DNA of 64,000 nucleotides from Mesorhizobium sp. CA14 (GCF_020165195.1 NZ_JAIUHR010000009.1:124001-188000), one strand, 5' to 3'. Numbered from the stretch's first letter, positions 52,228 through 59,719 are shown. Translations and numbers: made by a program. Notes: generated from the letters alone by a model not told the origin.

Positions 52228-53289
52228 ATGCCGCGTTGGGCCAACGAAGGCTGGACAATTCTCAAGGAAAGCGTCTCCGGCTATATTGCCGACAATGCGC
52301 TGAGCCACGGCGCGGCGATGGCTTTCTATGCCACCACCTCGCTGGCGCCGATCCTGCTGATCGTGGTCGCGATTGCCGGGTTAGTCATCGGCAATGATGC
52401 TGCGCAATTGGCGCTCTCGGCCCAGATATCGGGCGTCATGGGGCCGCAGAGCGCTGACCTTCTCAAGGCAACGGTCGAGACTGCTTCGCAGCGCTCGTCG
52501 GGCACTTTGGCCACCTTGGTCGGGCTGGTCACGCTTTTGATCACCGCGTCCGGCGTCTTCGGCGAGATGCAGCAGACATTGAACGAGATCTGGAAGGTCA
52601 AGCCCAACGCCATGTCGTTTTCGCGCCTGGTGCGGGCGAGGGCGGTGAGCCTCGGCCTGGTGGCGGCGCTCGGCTTCCTGCTGCTGGTGTCGCTTGCAGC
52701 CAGCACTGCAATCGCCGCGCTTGGCGAAGTCATCAACCGCAGCCTGCCGTTCGGAACGCTGATCGTCAGCGGCATCAACACGATCATCTCCTTCGCGTTG
52801 ATCGGTCTGCTCTTCGCCGCCATCTACAAAGTCCTGCCGGACCGGGAGCTCAAATGGCGTGACGTGGGCGTCGGGGCGTTGGTCACGGCGCTGCTCTTCA
52901 CCATCGGCAAATCGCTGATCGGCTGGTACATCGGCACCAGCGCCATAGCGACGTCCTACGGAGCGGCGGGCGCGCTGATGGTGGTGTTGGTCTGGGTCTA
53001 TTATTCGGCACAGATTTTTCTCTTCGGCGCCGAGATAACCCGCGCCTATTCGGTGCGGCGCGGCAGCCGGCGTGACCTCGCGCCGGTCATTGCGGATGCA
53101 AAGGAGCGGGCTGCCTCTCGCCAACCCAGGGAAGAATCCAAACCGCTGGGAACGATGCCGGGCAATGCCGGCCGGGCTGCCCCCGCGGCGCCTCGAGCAA
53201 GGGCGTTCGGCGACGGGATCGGCATATGGATTGTCATCAGTAGCCTGATCACGCTGCTCGTCACGTGGGTCTTGCGCCCAAGAGGCTGA
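52228..53289 (+). CDS. YihY/BrkB-family inner membrane protein
   Basis: This 353-residue protein is of the YihY/virulence factor BrkB family: an amphipathic start (WTILKESVSGYIADNALSHG), about six helices including LAPILLIVVAIAGLVIG, and VWVYYSAQIFLFGAEITRAY near residue 265. The C-terminal tail ends in a further hydrophobic helix. The biological role of the family is unclear. Likely co-transcribed with the flavoprotein gene. Confidence 0.93.
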   Translation: MPRWANEGWTILKESVSGYIADNALSHGAAMAFYATTSLAPILLIVVAIAGLVIGNDAAQLALSAQISGVMGPQSADLLKATVETASQRSSGTLATLVGLVTLLITASGVFGEMQQTLNEIWKVKPNAMSFSRLVRARAVSLGLVAALGFLLLVSLAASTAIAALGEVINRSLPFGTLIVSGINTIISFALIGLLFAAIYKVLPDRELKWRDVGVGALVTALLFTIGKSLIGWYIGTSAIATSYGAAGALMVVLVWVYYSAQIFLFGAEITRAYSVRRGSRRDLAPVIADAKERAASRQPREESKPLGTMPGNAGRAAPAAPRARAFGDGIGIWIVISSLITLLVTWVLRPRG

Positions 53290-53373
53290 AGCATCGATCG
53301 AGGTCAATTCTCGCAAGAAATCAGCAGGTTCCAAAGTCGAGGGCGGTCCGTCGATCTCCGTCACTAAACCTTT

Positions 53374-53398
53374 GGAACGAAAGCCAGTTCTGCGAATT
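53374..53398 (+). promoter_or_regulatory. EcfG-type promoter match (GGAAC-N18-TT)
   Basis: GGAAC (53374-53378), 18 bases, TT (53397-53398). It precedes the 25-codon gene by 35 bp, a good distance for a leader. Confidence 0.5.
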
Positions 53399-53432
53399 GG
53401 TATTTCGTCTCGAGAGCAACAAGGAGGTTACT

Positions 53433-53510
53433 ATGGGACGAGGTATATTGCTTTGGCTGCTGGGTGTTCCAATCCCGATCATCATCCTGCTTATGCTGTT
53501 CGCGCGGTAG
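53433..53510 (+). CDS. Conserved-looking 25-residue hydrophobic microprotein
   Basis: The gene has a strong AAGGAGG six bases before the ATG. It encodes MGRGILLWLLGVPIPIIILL and five more residues ending in Arg, that is, a single membrane helix with a VPIPI kink. Similar short hydrophobic proteins with a GxxLLWLLGxPxP pattern occur widely in proteobacteria. It is followed after 10 bp by a membrane protein gene with its own GGAG, so the two are one operon under the EcfG-like site. Confidence 0.7.
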   Translation: MGRGILLWLLGVPIPIIILLMLFAR

Positions 53511-53520
53511 GAGATGTGTG

Positions 53521-54429
53521 ATGAATTCCGCAGTAACTGACGTCGAACTTTCCGGCGCTGCCGAATCTTCATCCTCCGCCGTGAGTTGGGGGCCGATCGT
53601 CGCCGGAGCCTTCGCCGCGGCAACGCTGACAGTGGTCCTGATGCTGATCGGCTCGGGGCTGGGGCTGACCATGGTTTCGCCATGGACCGGCGCCAGTACC
53701 TCGATCACCACCTTTGCAGTCTCGGCGGCTGTCTGGCTGATCGTCGTGCAATGGCTTTCGGCCGGGCTCGGCGGTTACTTGACCGGCCGGCTACGGACGA
53801 AATGGGTCGGCATTCACGACAACGAGGTCTACTTCCGCGATACGGCGCACGGCTTCCTGGCCTGGGCGCTGGCGACGCTGTTGGTTGCCGGCGTGTTCGG
53901 CTCCGCCTTGTCCGCAACCATCGGCGCGGGGGTGCAGGCGGCGTCCAACGTCGCGGCGGGCGCGGCCGCGGGCGCTTCGTCGGCGGCCGCGAATAGCGCC
54001 GGCGCAACCGACAACAACACCCTGGGCTATTTCGTCGATCAATTGTTCCGCCCGGCCGACACCGGTGCCGTCGCCCCCGCTGGCCAGAATGACGCCGCCA
54101 CGACGGCGCAGGCAACACGCATCCTGGTGGCGAGCGCCGCCAAGGGCGAGGTGTCGGCCGACGACAAAACCTATCTTGCGAAGCTGGTAGCCTCCCGCAC
54201 CGGGCTTTCACAGGCCGATGCCGCCAAGCGCGTCGATACCGTGCTTGCCGGCATCGAAGACGCCAAGAACAAGGCGAAGGCGGCCGCCGACACGGCCAGA
54301 AAGGCAAGTGCCACCTTCGCGCTCGTCGGCGCCCTGTCGATGATCGTTGGGGCTTTCATTGCCAGCGTTGCCGGCGCGCTCGGCGGCAGGCAGCGTGACG
54401 AAGACGAAGCACTTTTTGTTCGCGGCTGA
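53521..54429 (+). CDS. Membrane protein with Ala-rich central region
   Basis: This 302-residue protein has membrane helices near residues 22-50, 60-85, 108-135 and 262-290. Between the third and fourth is a soluble Ala/Asp-rich part (KGEVSADDKTYLAKLVASRT, then DAAKRVDTVLAGIEDAKNKA). I do not recognise a function. GGAG precedes the ATG at 53521. It is the second gene after an EcfG-like promoter. Confidence 0.8.
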   Translation: MNSAVTDVELSGAAESSSSAVSWGPIVAGAFAAATLTVVLMLIGSGLGLTMVSPWTGASTSITTFAVSAAVWLIVVQWLSAGLGGYLTGRLRTKWVGIHDNEVYFRDTAHGFLAWALATLLVAGVFGSALSATIGAGVQAASNVAAGAAAGASSAAANSAGATDNNTLGYFVDQLFRPADTGAVAPAGQNDAATTAQATRILVASAAKGEVSADDKTYLAKLVASRTGLSQADAAKRVDTVLAGIEDAKNKAKAAADTARKASATFALVGALSMIVGAFIASVAGALGGRQRDEDEALFVRG

Positions 54430-54445
54430 CACAGCCCGGCTACCT

Positions 54446-54784
54446 TCATCCATCGCTAATTACGCCCGCCGGCTTCGCCGGCGGGCGTTTATTGCTGACG
54501 GAGACGTCGACCAGCGTACGCCCGCTTCCTTCGACAAACGCCGGTGCCCCGGCCTCACCGAGCCTTGTGGCGCTCCGCCGCTCTTCCTGCCGTTTCTCGA
54601 TTTCGTAGGAAAGCCAGCGGCAGAACATGCCGGTGATCGAGGTGGCGGCTCCCCCGAGCAGACAGGCGGTCAGCAAAGGACTTTTCGATGCGCTGTCCCA
54701 ACTGACGATCCCCAGCAGGATCACGCTCACGGTTGAGATCAGATAGCCTGCGCCCTTGAGCAGGTGAAGCGACGATCTGGTCAT
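54446..54784 (-). CDS. Small membrane protein, 112 aa
   Basis: This protein has two membrane helices (GAGYLISTVSVILLGIVSW and LLTACLLGGAATSITGMFC) and a polar C-terminus. I do not recognise a function. The ATG at 54784 lies 22 bp downstream of an EcfG-like promoter (54806-54830). Its last 15 codons overlap the hairpin of the facing gene. Confidence 0.7.
   Translation of the reverse strand: MTRSSLHLLKGAGYLISTVSVILLGIVSWDSASKSPLLTACLLGGAATSITGMFCRWLSYEIEKRQEERRSATRLGEAGAPAFVEGSGRTLVDVSVSNKRPPAKPAGVISDG
54462..54490. terminator. Strong terminator hairpin
   Basis: ACGCCCGCCGGC pairs with GCCGGCGGGCGT and is followed by TTTATT. It ends the operon 53433-54429. It lies inside the 3' end of the convergent gene. 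Confidence 0.85.
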
Positions 54785-54805
54785 GCTGGTCCGCCTTCGA
54801 GATTG

Positions 54806-54830
54806 AACATTCGATTCTGACCGAGGTTCC
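54806..54830 (-). promoter_or_regulatory. EcfG-type promoter (GGAAC-N16-TGTT)
   Basis: Minus strand: GGAAC, 16 bases, TGTT. It is placed directly before the small membrane protein gene. Confidence 0.6.
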
Positions 54831-54894
54831 ATTCGCGCTGTGTCCCCTCCAGAGGACCGGTGGGCTGTAGATCAGACGTCCGTCCGCGCGGCAC

Positions 54895-56205
54895 TCACAA
54901 GAACCATTGAGCGATCAGGCCGACCGACGACATGCCCATTGCCAATGTCGATAGCCAGCCCAGCGCGCGCAGCCAGCCTTGGACCGAGAATTCTCCCATG
55001 ATGTCCTTACGGGCAGCCATCAGCATCATCACGACCATGACCGGCACGGCGCACATGCCGTTTATCACGGCGCTCCAGTAAAGCGCCTTGATCGGGTCGA
55101 TCGGGGTAAACATGATCCCGGTGCCAAGGGCGGTCGCCGCGGCAAGCGTGGCGTAGAAGGCCGCCGCTTCCTTCGGCTTGCGCTGAAGGCCGACCGGCCA
55201 GCGCAGCGCTTCGCCGACGGCGAAGGCCGCTGAACCTGCCAGCACCGGCACCGCCAGAAGGCCCGTGCCTATGATGCCCGCCGAGAAGATGATGAAGGCG
55301 AACCTTCCGGCCGCCGGCTCCAGCGCCTTTGCCGCGTCGGTGGACGAAGCAATATCCGTCACCCCTGCCTTGTGGAGCGTGGCGGCCGTGGTGAAGATGA
55401 TCGCGGCGCCGATGAGGTTCGAAAAGGCCATTCCGACCAGCGTGTCGGCGCGTATCCGGCCGAACGCTCTGGATGCCTGCCACGGCGCCCACCGCAGCGG
55501 CCTGGCTGTCGGCTTGAGTTCCTCCTCTTCGACCTCCTGCGAAGCTTGCCAGAAAAACAGGTAGGGCGAGATCGTTGTGCCCAGTATGGCGAGCAGAGTG
55601 GTGAAGAAGGTGCCGCTCCATTCGATGTGCGGGATGAACAGGCCCCTGGCGGCATCGATCCAGCTGACATTGGCCGCGAACATCGCGACGACATAGGCGA
55701 ACAGGCTCAGCGTCGTCCATTTGAGGATCTTCACGTAGCGTGTGTAATCGAGGAAGACGATCGCCCAGACACAAACGATCGCGAAAGCAACCACGTAGAG
55801 CGGGCTGGGGCCGCCCACCAACAGTTTCAATGCATCCGCCATGGCGCTAAGATCGGCGCCGATGTTGATGACGTTGGCGGCAAAAAGCAGCGCCACCACG
55901 ACATATAGCAGCGAAGCCGGATAGTACCGGCTGAGGTTGCCCGAGATTCCCTTGCCCGTGGTGCGCCCGATGCGGGCGGCGATCTCCTGGATCGCTGCCA
56001 TCAGCGGGAAGGTGAACAGCATCACCCAGCCGATGTTGAAGCCAAGCTGGGCGCCAGCCTGGCTATAGGTCCCAATGCCGGAGGGATCGTCGTCAGAGGC
56101 GCCGGTGATGAAGCCTGGCCCGATCGTGCGGAGGAACCGTTGGAAAGGACCTTTCGCCAACGTGCTGCTTTGTTCTCTACCGATTTGGGAACCGATTTCG
56201 GTCAT
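54895..56205 (-). CDS. Nramp-related divalent cation transporter
   Basis: This 436-residue protein has 11 hydrophobic helices and the Nramp fold. Helix 1 reads GASDDDPSGIGTYSQAGAQL where Mn/Fe transporters have DPGN, and helix 6 reads GTTISPYLFFWQ where they have the MPH motif. Such changes are seen in Nramp-related transporters with other ion preference (including Mg-type NRMT), so the ion should not be assumed to be Mn or Fe. The ATG at 56205 agrees with an EcfG-like promoter at 56308-56332; a longer frame to 56382 would start upstream of that promoter. Confidence 0.88.
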   Translation of the reverse strand: MTEIGSQIGREQSSTLAKGPFQRFLRTIGPGFITGASDDDPSGIGTYSQAGAQLGFNIGWVMLFTFPLMAAIQEIAARIGRTTGKGISGNLSRYYPASLLYVVVALLFAANVINIGADLSAMADALKLLVGGPSPLYVVAFAIVCVWAIVFLDYTRYVKILKWTTLSLFAYVVAMFAANVSWIDAARGLFIPHIEWSGTFFTTLLAILGTTISPYLFFWQASQEVEEEELKPTARPLRWAPWQASRAFGRIRADTLVGMAFSNLIGAAIIFTTAATLHKAGVTDIASSTDAAKALEPAAGRFAFIIFSAGIIGTGLLAVPVLAGSAAFAVGEALRWPVGLQRKPKEAAAFYATLAAATALGTGIMFTPIDPIKALYWSAVINGMCAVPVMVVMMLMAARKDIMGEFSVQGWLRALGWLSTLAMGMSSVGLIAQWFL

Positions 56206-56307
56206 GGGAAGGCCACCGGCGCGCGGTCGGCGGTCAGCGCGAGGTGCGCCATGGATTTGAAACGGCTGTTCCGCATTGCATAAGCACCAGCTAACGAGGC
56301 ATAGAGT

Positions 56308-56332
56308 AACCGGCGGAAGGACGATCGGTTCC
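56308..56332 (-). promoter_or_regulatory. EcfG-type promoter (GGAAC-N16-GGTT)
   Basis: Minus strand: GGAAC, 16 bases, GGTT. It gives a leader of about 95 nt to the transporter gene. Confidence 0.5.
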
Positions 56333-56434
56333 AGAGTGCCCGTCACCACCGCATGCGGGCCGAGATCCTCATCCACATTCATTAGCGGCTAAGTTCCAGC
56401 CGACGATCCGAAAACCGCGCCGGCAGGCATCCGC

Positions 56435-56974
56435 TTAATGCGAGAATTTTCGTTTGAAGGATCTCATCCCGTCCGCCAGCGAGGCCCTGGCCTCGGCGGC
56501 GTTCTGCCAACCCCTAAGCTTGATCTTCTTGCCGGTGCCCAACACCGACGAAAGGAAGAACTGCTCTATCTCCCGGCGAAGATCCCGCGGGACCTCGGTG
56601 ATAGCGACGGCCTTGTCCTGCGAATCTTGCTTGTGCGGGCAGAAAATATACCTATCGTTACGAACCTTCGAGCCGTCGGGATCTTCCTGCTTCACGCGGA
56701 GCGCGCCCAGTACGTCGCATTTTATGACAACGCCCGGGGCGGCGGCGGCTTGATGGATGACGAGTCCGTCCAGCGGATCGCCATCATCCCCCAACGTCGA
56801 CGGCACGAAACCCCAGTCATAGGGGTAGGTGTTTCCCACGGGAAGAGGGCGGGAGTATTCGAATACGCCGGTCTTCGGTTCATAGGCTAGTTTCGCGGCC
56901 GATCCCCGCGGCGTCTCGATGACCACACGGAATAACTTACGAGAGGTTGCCGGAAGTCTGAGGTAATCAGCCAT
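56435..56974 (-). CDS. Inorganic pyrophosphatase family protein
   Basis: This 179-residue protein belongs to the soluble family I pyrophosphatases. The metal-binding signature DDGDPLDGLV is near residue 64, with YPYDWGFVPSTLGDD just before it. The C-terminal part differs from housekeeping Ppa (FFLSSVLGTGKKIKLRGW), so it may be a second, stress-linked enzyme. An EcfG-like site lies 41 bp upstream. Confidence 0.9.
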   Translation of the reverse strand: MADYLRLPATSRKLFRVVIETPRGSAAKLAYEPKTGVFEYSRPLPVGNTYPYDWGFVPSTLGDDGDPLDGLVIHQAAAAPGVVIKCDVLGALRVKQEDPDGSKVRNDRYIFCPHKQDSQDKAVAITEVPRDLRREIEQFFLSSVLGTGKKIKLRGWQNAAEARASLADGMRSFKRKFSH

Positions 56975-57014
56975 TTCAAATCGGGCGGTCGCACCTGGTT
57001 ACTTGCGCAAGGTG

Positions 57015-57040
57015 AACTTTCACCGGCAGGGGAAGGTTCC
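57015..57040 (-). promoter_or_regulatory. EcfG-type promoter (GGAAC-N17-AGTT)
   Basis: Minus strand: GGAAC, 17 bases, AGTT. It is positioned to start the pyrophosphatase transcript. Confidence 0.55.
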
Positions 57041-57193
57041 ACTGCGAGGATGTGCTGTAGATCGTCGGGGACAGTTGGAGGCGGGGCCAACCTCGGCAAT
57101 CCGGCGGCAAGGCTAACTCATATGATTGCGTTTCGCTTTTGAATGGCTGTCGGGCGGATGTTTCAGCTCCGCCGGCACTTTCGCTCCCGCGAC

Positions 57194-57218
57194 GGAACAT
57201 AAGCGCCGGTGGCGGGTT
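57194..57218 (+). promoter_or_regulatory. EcfG-type promoter (GGAAC-N16-GGTT) with no gene behind it
   Basis: GGAAC (57194-57198), 16 bases, GGTT (57215-57218). It precedes the candidate small RNA at about 57225-57306. Confidence 0.6.
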
Positions 57219-57224
57219 CGGTGC

Positions 57225-57306
57225 GCGGCGGCACCCCCCCGCCGCCATCGGGGTCCCTCACTCCCGATAGAAGCCCGTCCGCTCACCCCTCCGGACGGGC
57301 TTCTCT
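57225..57306 (+). ncRNA. Candidate GsrN-like stress small RNA 1
   Basis: Three hairpins follow an EcfG-type promoter with no reading frame. Hairpin 1: GGCGGC/GCCGCC (57227-57246) with the loop ACCCCCCC. Hairpin 2: ATCGGG/CCCGAT (57247-57268). Hairpin 3: AGAAGCCCGTCCG/CGGACGGGCTTCT (57269-57304), a perfect 13-bp stem with loop CTCACCCCTC. GsrN, the known EcfG-controlled RNA of alphaproteobacteria, also uses a C-rich loop to bind target mRNAs. The 5' end is set from the promoter; the tract after hairpin 3 is not very T-rich, so the 3' end is less sure. Confidence 0.55.
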
Positions 57307-57406
57307 ATGGGGGCAGAAATTTCTTTTAGCCGGAAGAGACCGGCGTGGCAGACAACAACGCCTGATCGGCGGCTGCAAGGGCAGGAGAAAAACAGAAGAG
57401 CTTTGA

Positions 57407-57604
57407 TCAGTGCCGGCCCTTAAGGAATCTGGCCTCGCGTACCAATGAAGTCCAATCGGTGCCGATGAGCCTGATCAGTTCGCGAGCTTCGTCCTCCGAG
57501 ATGTCCGTATCCTTGGCCAGGCGACGAGCAAGCAATTCAATATCGTCCCGCGCCGCTTTGCCGTCTCCGGTTTGGGCTTCCTTGCCGTCGTTTTGGCCAG
57601 CCAT
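57407..57604 (-). CDS. DUF3606-like small protein, 65 aa
   Basis: This protein has a charged N-terminus and a helix pair with DISEDEARELIRLIGTDW, matching the pattern of the protein at 44665-44883. AGGAGG precedes the ATG. It sits between two candidate small RNAs. Function unknown. Confidence 0.72.
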   Translation of the reverse strand: MAGQNDGKEAQTGDGKAARDDIELLARRLAKDTDISEDEARELIRLIGTDWTSLVREARFLKGRH

Positions 57605-57939
57605 GTGCCACCTCCTCGATACGAACTGTTAAGGCGGCTGCATGTTTCATACATCCCGATAATTTAGACTTTGACGGTGTCTCGCCAGCGGCAGGCCATC
57701 CGGTTTTATAGTGGCGCGCGCGACGTTGAGAGATAGTCGGATTGAACTCGGCGATCTCCGCAGCTTCTGCCAGTCATGGATGCTCACCCGTGTGGTTCGC
57801 CGGTGCCGAAGGGGCGGGTGCTCTCTCGGCTCTGGGGGAACTCGGCTATAGAAGGCCGACCGAGCCGCCCGTGCCGCTCGACCGGGAGATCGAGATGAAA
57901 ATCAGCGTGTGCCTTCCGCAGCCTTGACCTGCCAAACGA
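57605..57939. other. Intergenic region, nothing recognised
   Basis: About 335 bp without a supported gene. A 10-codon frame near 57894 with GGGAG before its ATG is too short to call. The right end leads into the CsbD terminator. Confidence 0.5.
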
Positions 57940-57968
57940 AAAGGGCGTTGTCGCGAGACAGCGCCCTT
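57940..57968 (-). terminator. Terminator of csbD
   Basis: AAGGGCGTTGTC pairs with GACAGCGCCCTT (one G-U pair), followed on the minus strand by TTCGTTT. It lies 21 bp after the CsbD stop. Confidence 0.8.
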
Positions 57969-57988
57969 CCTGGCCAGGCAATCGGCTG

Positions 57989-58192
57989 CTACCAGCCTTG
58001 GCGGCTGTACCATTCATCAACGTCGCGGCGCACGCGATCCTTCTCGAGGCCGTAGCGTTCCTGGATCTTGCCTTCAAGCTGGTCGCGCTTTCCCGCGATG
58101 CGGTCGAGGTCATCGTCGGTAAGCTTGCCCCACTGCTCCTTGACCTTGCCCTTCACCTGCTTCCAATTGCCTTCGACGCGGTTCCAATCCAT
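57989..58192 (-). CDS. CsbD-family stress protein
   Basis: This 67-residue protein has the CsbD pattern: MDWNRVEGNWKQVKGKVKEQ, then WGKLTDDDLDRIAGKRDQLE and a C-terminal aromatic WYSRQGW. CsbD-like proteins are abundant in general stress regulons; their action is unknown. AGGAG precedes the ATG. It has the best EcfG promoter of the window (58222-58246) and a terminator. Confidence 0.95.
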   Translation of the reverse strand: MDWNRVEGNWKQVKGKVKEQWGKLTDDDLDRIAGKRDQLEGKIQERYGLEKDRVRRDVDEWYSRQGW

Positions 58193-58221
58193 TGCCGGAT
58201 CTCCTGTTGCACACGCAGGCT

Positions 58222-58246
58222 AACGACGGCGCGGTCGCGAGGTTCC
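58222..58246 (-). promoter_or_regulatory. EcfG-type promoter of csbD (GGAAC-N16-CGTT)
   Basis: Minus strand: GGAAC, 16 bases, CGTT, a full match to the alphaproteobacterial general stress consensus. The leader would be about 22 nt. Confidence 0.8.
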
Positions 58247-58341
58247 TGTCGCAAGGCTTCTGGGTCCGGCATTCGGCTTGAGGGCGCTCGCGTCATATAA
58301 AGCGCGCCAAACGTCTCATCTCAAAATTCGCAGGATGGGCG

Positions 58342-58366
58342 GGAACATTCGCCCGGTGTCGATGTT
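58342..58366 (+). promoter_or_regulatory. EcfG-type promoter (GGAAC-N16-TGTT) before small RNA 2
   Basis: GGAAC (58342-58346), 16 bases, TGTT (58363-58366). It is divergent from the csbD promoter and points to the candidate RNA and the HD protein gene. Confidence 0.6.
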
Positions 58367-58372
58367 CTTGAA

Positions 58373-58480
58373 TGCAGGCGGCGCGCAGCCCCGCTCCCCC
58401 CGCGAAAGGCGCGCCACCGACCGGGTTCAGACCCGAGCAGCCCGCCTCGGCCGTCCCTCGCCGGGGCGGGCTTCATTTTT
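58373..58480 (+). ncRNA. Candidate GsrN-like stress small RNA 2 (or leader of the HD gene)
   Basis: Again three hairpins follow an EcfG-type promoter. Hairpin 1: GGCGCGC/GCGCGCC (58380-58415) with a loop containing CCCCGCTCCCCCC. Hairpin 2: CGGGT/ACCCG (58422-58435). Hairpin 3: AGCCCGCC/GGCGGGCT (58439-58472) followed by TCATTTTT, a good terminator. The plan matches RNA 1, although the sequences differ. The HD-domain gene starts 17 bp after the T-run, so read-through or attenuation could make this its 5' leader. Confidence 0.55.
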
Positions 58481-58496
58481 GATGATTGGAAGGATC

Positions 58497-58910
58497 ATGC
58501 TTCACCGGGCAGCCAAGATCGCCGAGCAGGCCCATAGTGGCCAGAAAGACAAAACCGGGCGACCCTATATCGAACATCTGAGGCGCGTCGCCGATGCGGT
58601 CGAGACGCTGGATGAAAAGACCGTCGCCTATTTGCATGACGTCGTAGAGAAAGGCGAGGGCTGGACCCTTGAGCGGCTTGAGCAGGCTGGCTTCAGTTCA
58701 TCCGTTGTCGCGGCCGTCGATGCGCTGACGAAAAGGATGGACGAAAGCGAGCAGGGGTTCATCTGCCGCGCCGCCTCGAACGCGCTCGCCAGGTCGGTCA
58801 AGGAAGCTGATCTGAAAGATAATCTATGGCAGGCACATCAGGCAGGGCTTTCTCCAGCCAGATATGAAACCGGCCTTGTGGTGCTCCACGGATTGAACGC
58901 CAGCGCTTAG
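58497..58910 (+). CDS. Small HD-domain protein, alarmone hydrolase-like
   Basis: This 137-residue protein has the HD-domain layout of the hydrolase half of RelA/SpoT proteins and of single-domain small alarmone hydrolases. The metal ligands are present: His13, His27 in GRPYIEHLRRVADAV, His47-Asp48 in AYLHDVVE, and Asp105 in KEADLKDN. It would remove pyrophosphate from (p)ppGpp or a related nucleotide; the exact substrate is inferred. GGAAGG precedes the ATG at 58497. It lies just after a terminator-like hairpin under a stress promoter. Confidence 0.8.
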   Translation: MLHRAAKIAEQAHSGQKDKTGRPYIEHLRRVADAVETLDEKTVAYLHDVVEKGEGWTLERLEQAGFSSSVVAAVDALTKRMDESEQGFICRAASNALARSVKEADLKDNLWQAHQAGLSPARYETGLVVLHGLNASA

Positions 58911-59148
58911 GCGCGCTGGCGAGAGGCCGAATCCGCCTTCCATCTGGGCCGGACATGGCCCGAGTATTATTTCGGCCTCTCTTGCAAAAGTGAGAATTAA
59001 GCGCTACATACCGATAATCGATCTTGTTGAACGAACGTTGTTTTCGCGCTTCAGCGCCCAACGATATTCCCTCTCAATTTCGAAGAACCCGGCGCTTGGT
59101 CAGGTGACCAAGCGGCGATAATTTACGTCGATTTGACAGGAAATCGCA

Positions 59149-59358
59149 ATGAGCTCTGGAACCGTAAAGTTTTTCAATTCCACCAAAGGCTTCGGCTTTA
59201 TCGAAGTCGGCAATGGCCAGCCGGATGTGTTCGTTCATATCTCGGCCGTTGAGCGCGCCGGACTGCGCTCGCTGGTCGAAGGCCAGAAGGTCAGCTTCGA
59301 CATCGTGAAGGATGCCCGCAACGGCAAAAGTTCTGCCGAAAACCTGCAAGCCGCCTGA
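59149..59358 (+). CDS. cspA: Cold shock protein (CspA family)
   Basis: This 69-residue single cold shock domain has RNP1 KGFGFIE and RNP2 VFVHISA. Such proteins bind single-stranded RNA and melt structure. Its C-terminal region ([20 protein letters not shown]) is of the common rhizobial type. A 5' leader of more than 100 nt without a gene is likely. A hairpin terminator follows at 59422. Confidence 0.96.
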   Translation: MSSGTVKFFNSTKGFGFIEVGNGQPDVFVHISAVERAGLRSLVEGQKVSFDIVKDARNGKSSAENLQAA

Positions 59359-59421
59359 TCACAGCGCCTCGGGGTCCATGACCACGGATGTACTGGCATC
59401 GGCCTCGGAGGTGCGTTGGAG

Positions 59422-59448
59422 AAGGTCGGGCTTTGCCCGGCCTTTTTT
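59422..59448 (+). terminator. Terminator after cspA
   Basis: AAGGTCGGGC pairs with GCCCGGCCTT (one G-U pair), followed by TTTT. Confidence 0.8.
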
Positions 59449-59463
59449 GATTAAGGAGAAGAA

Positions 59464-59685
59464 ATGAAGTCCCTATCGGATACCAGTCTGTTCAAGCCGG
59501 TTCCGTCTCGAACGGAAGCCAAAACCGACATGACGTCTCGTGTCGCGCGGCAGATCGTGGATCTGGAAGCAACTGCCAGGGAGGCCAAGACGAAGCGATT
59601 GCGCGCCGCCCGGCTGGCACAGGAAGCGGACGCTCCCGCGCCCCCGCCGAAGAAATCCGTTTCGAAGCGTAACAAGAAGGCGTGA
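59464..59685 (+). CDS. Small basic protein, 73 aa
   Basis: AAGGAG precedes the ATG. The protein has a helical middle (ARQIVDLEATAREAKTKRLR) and a Lys/Pro-rich end. I do not recognise it. It begins 16 bp after the cspA terminator, so it may be expressed by read-through. Confidence 0.65.
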   Translation: MKSLSDTSLFKPVPSRTEAKTDMTSRVARQIVDLEATAREAKTKRLRAARLAQEADAPAPPPKKSVSKRNKKA

Positions 59686-59719
59686 GCACGACTCCGGCGC
59701 CTGCCTGGACTGTTCTGCG

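Noticed and set aside
57894-57926. 10-codon frame with GGGAG before its ATG
   Set aside because: Too short to support without expression or conservation data.
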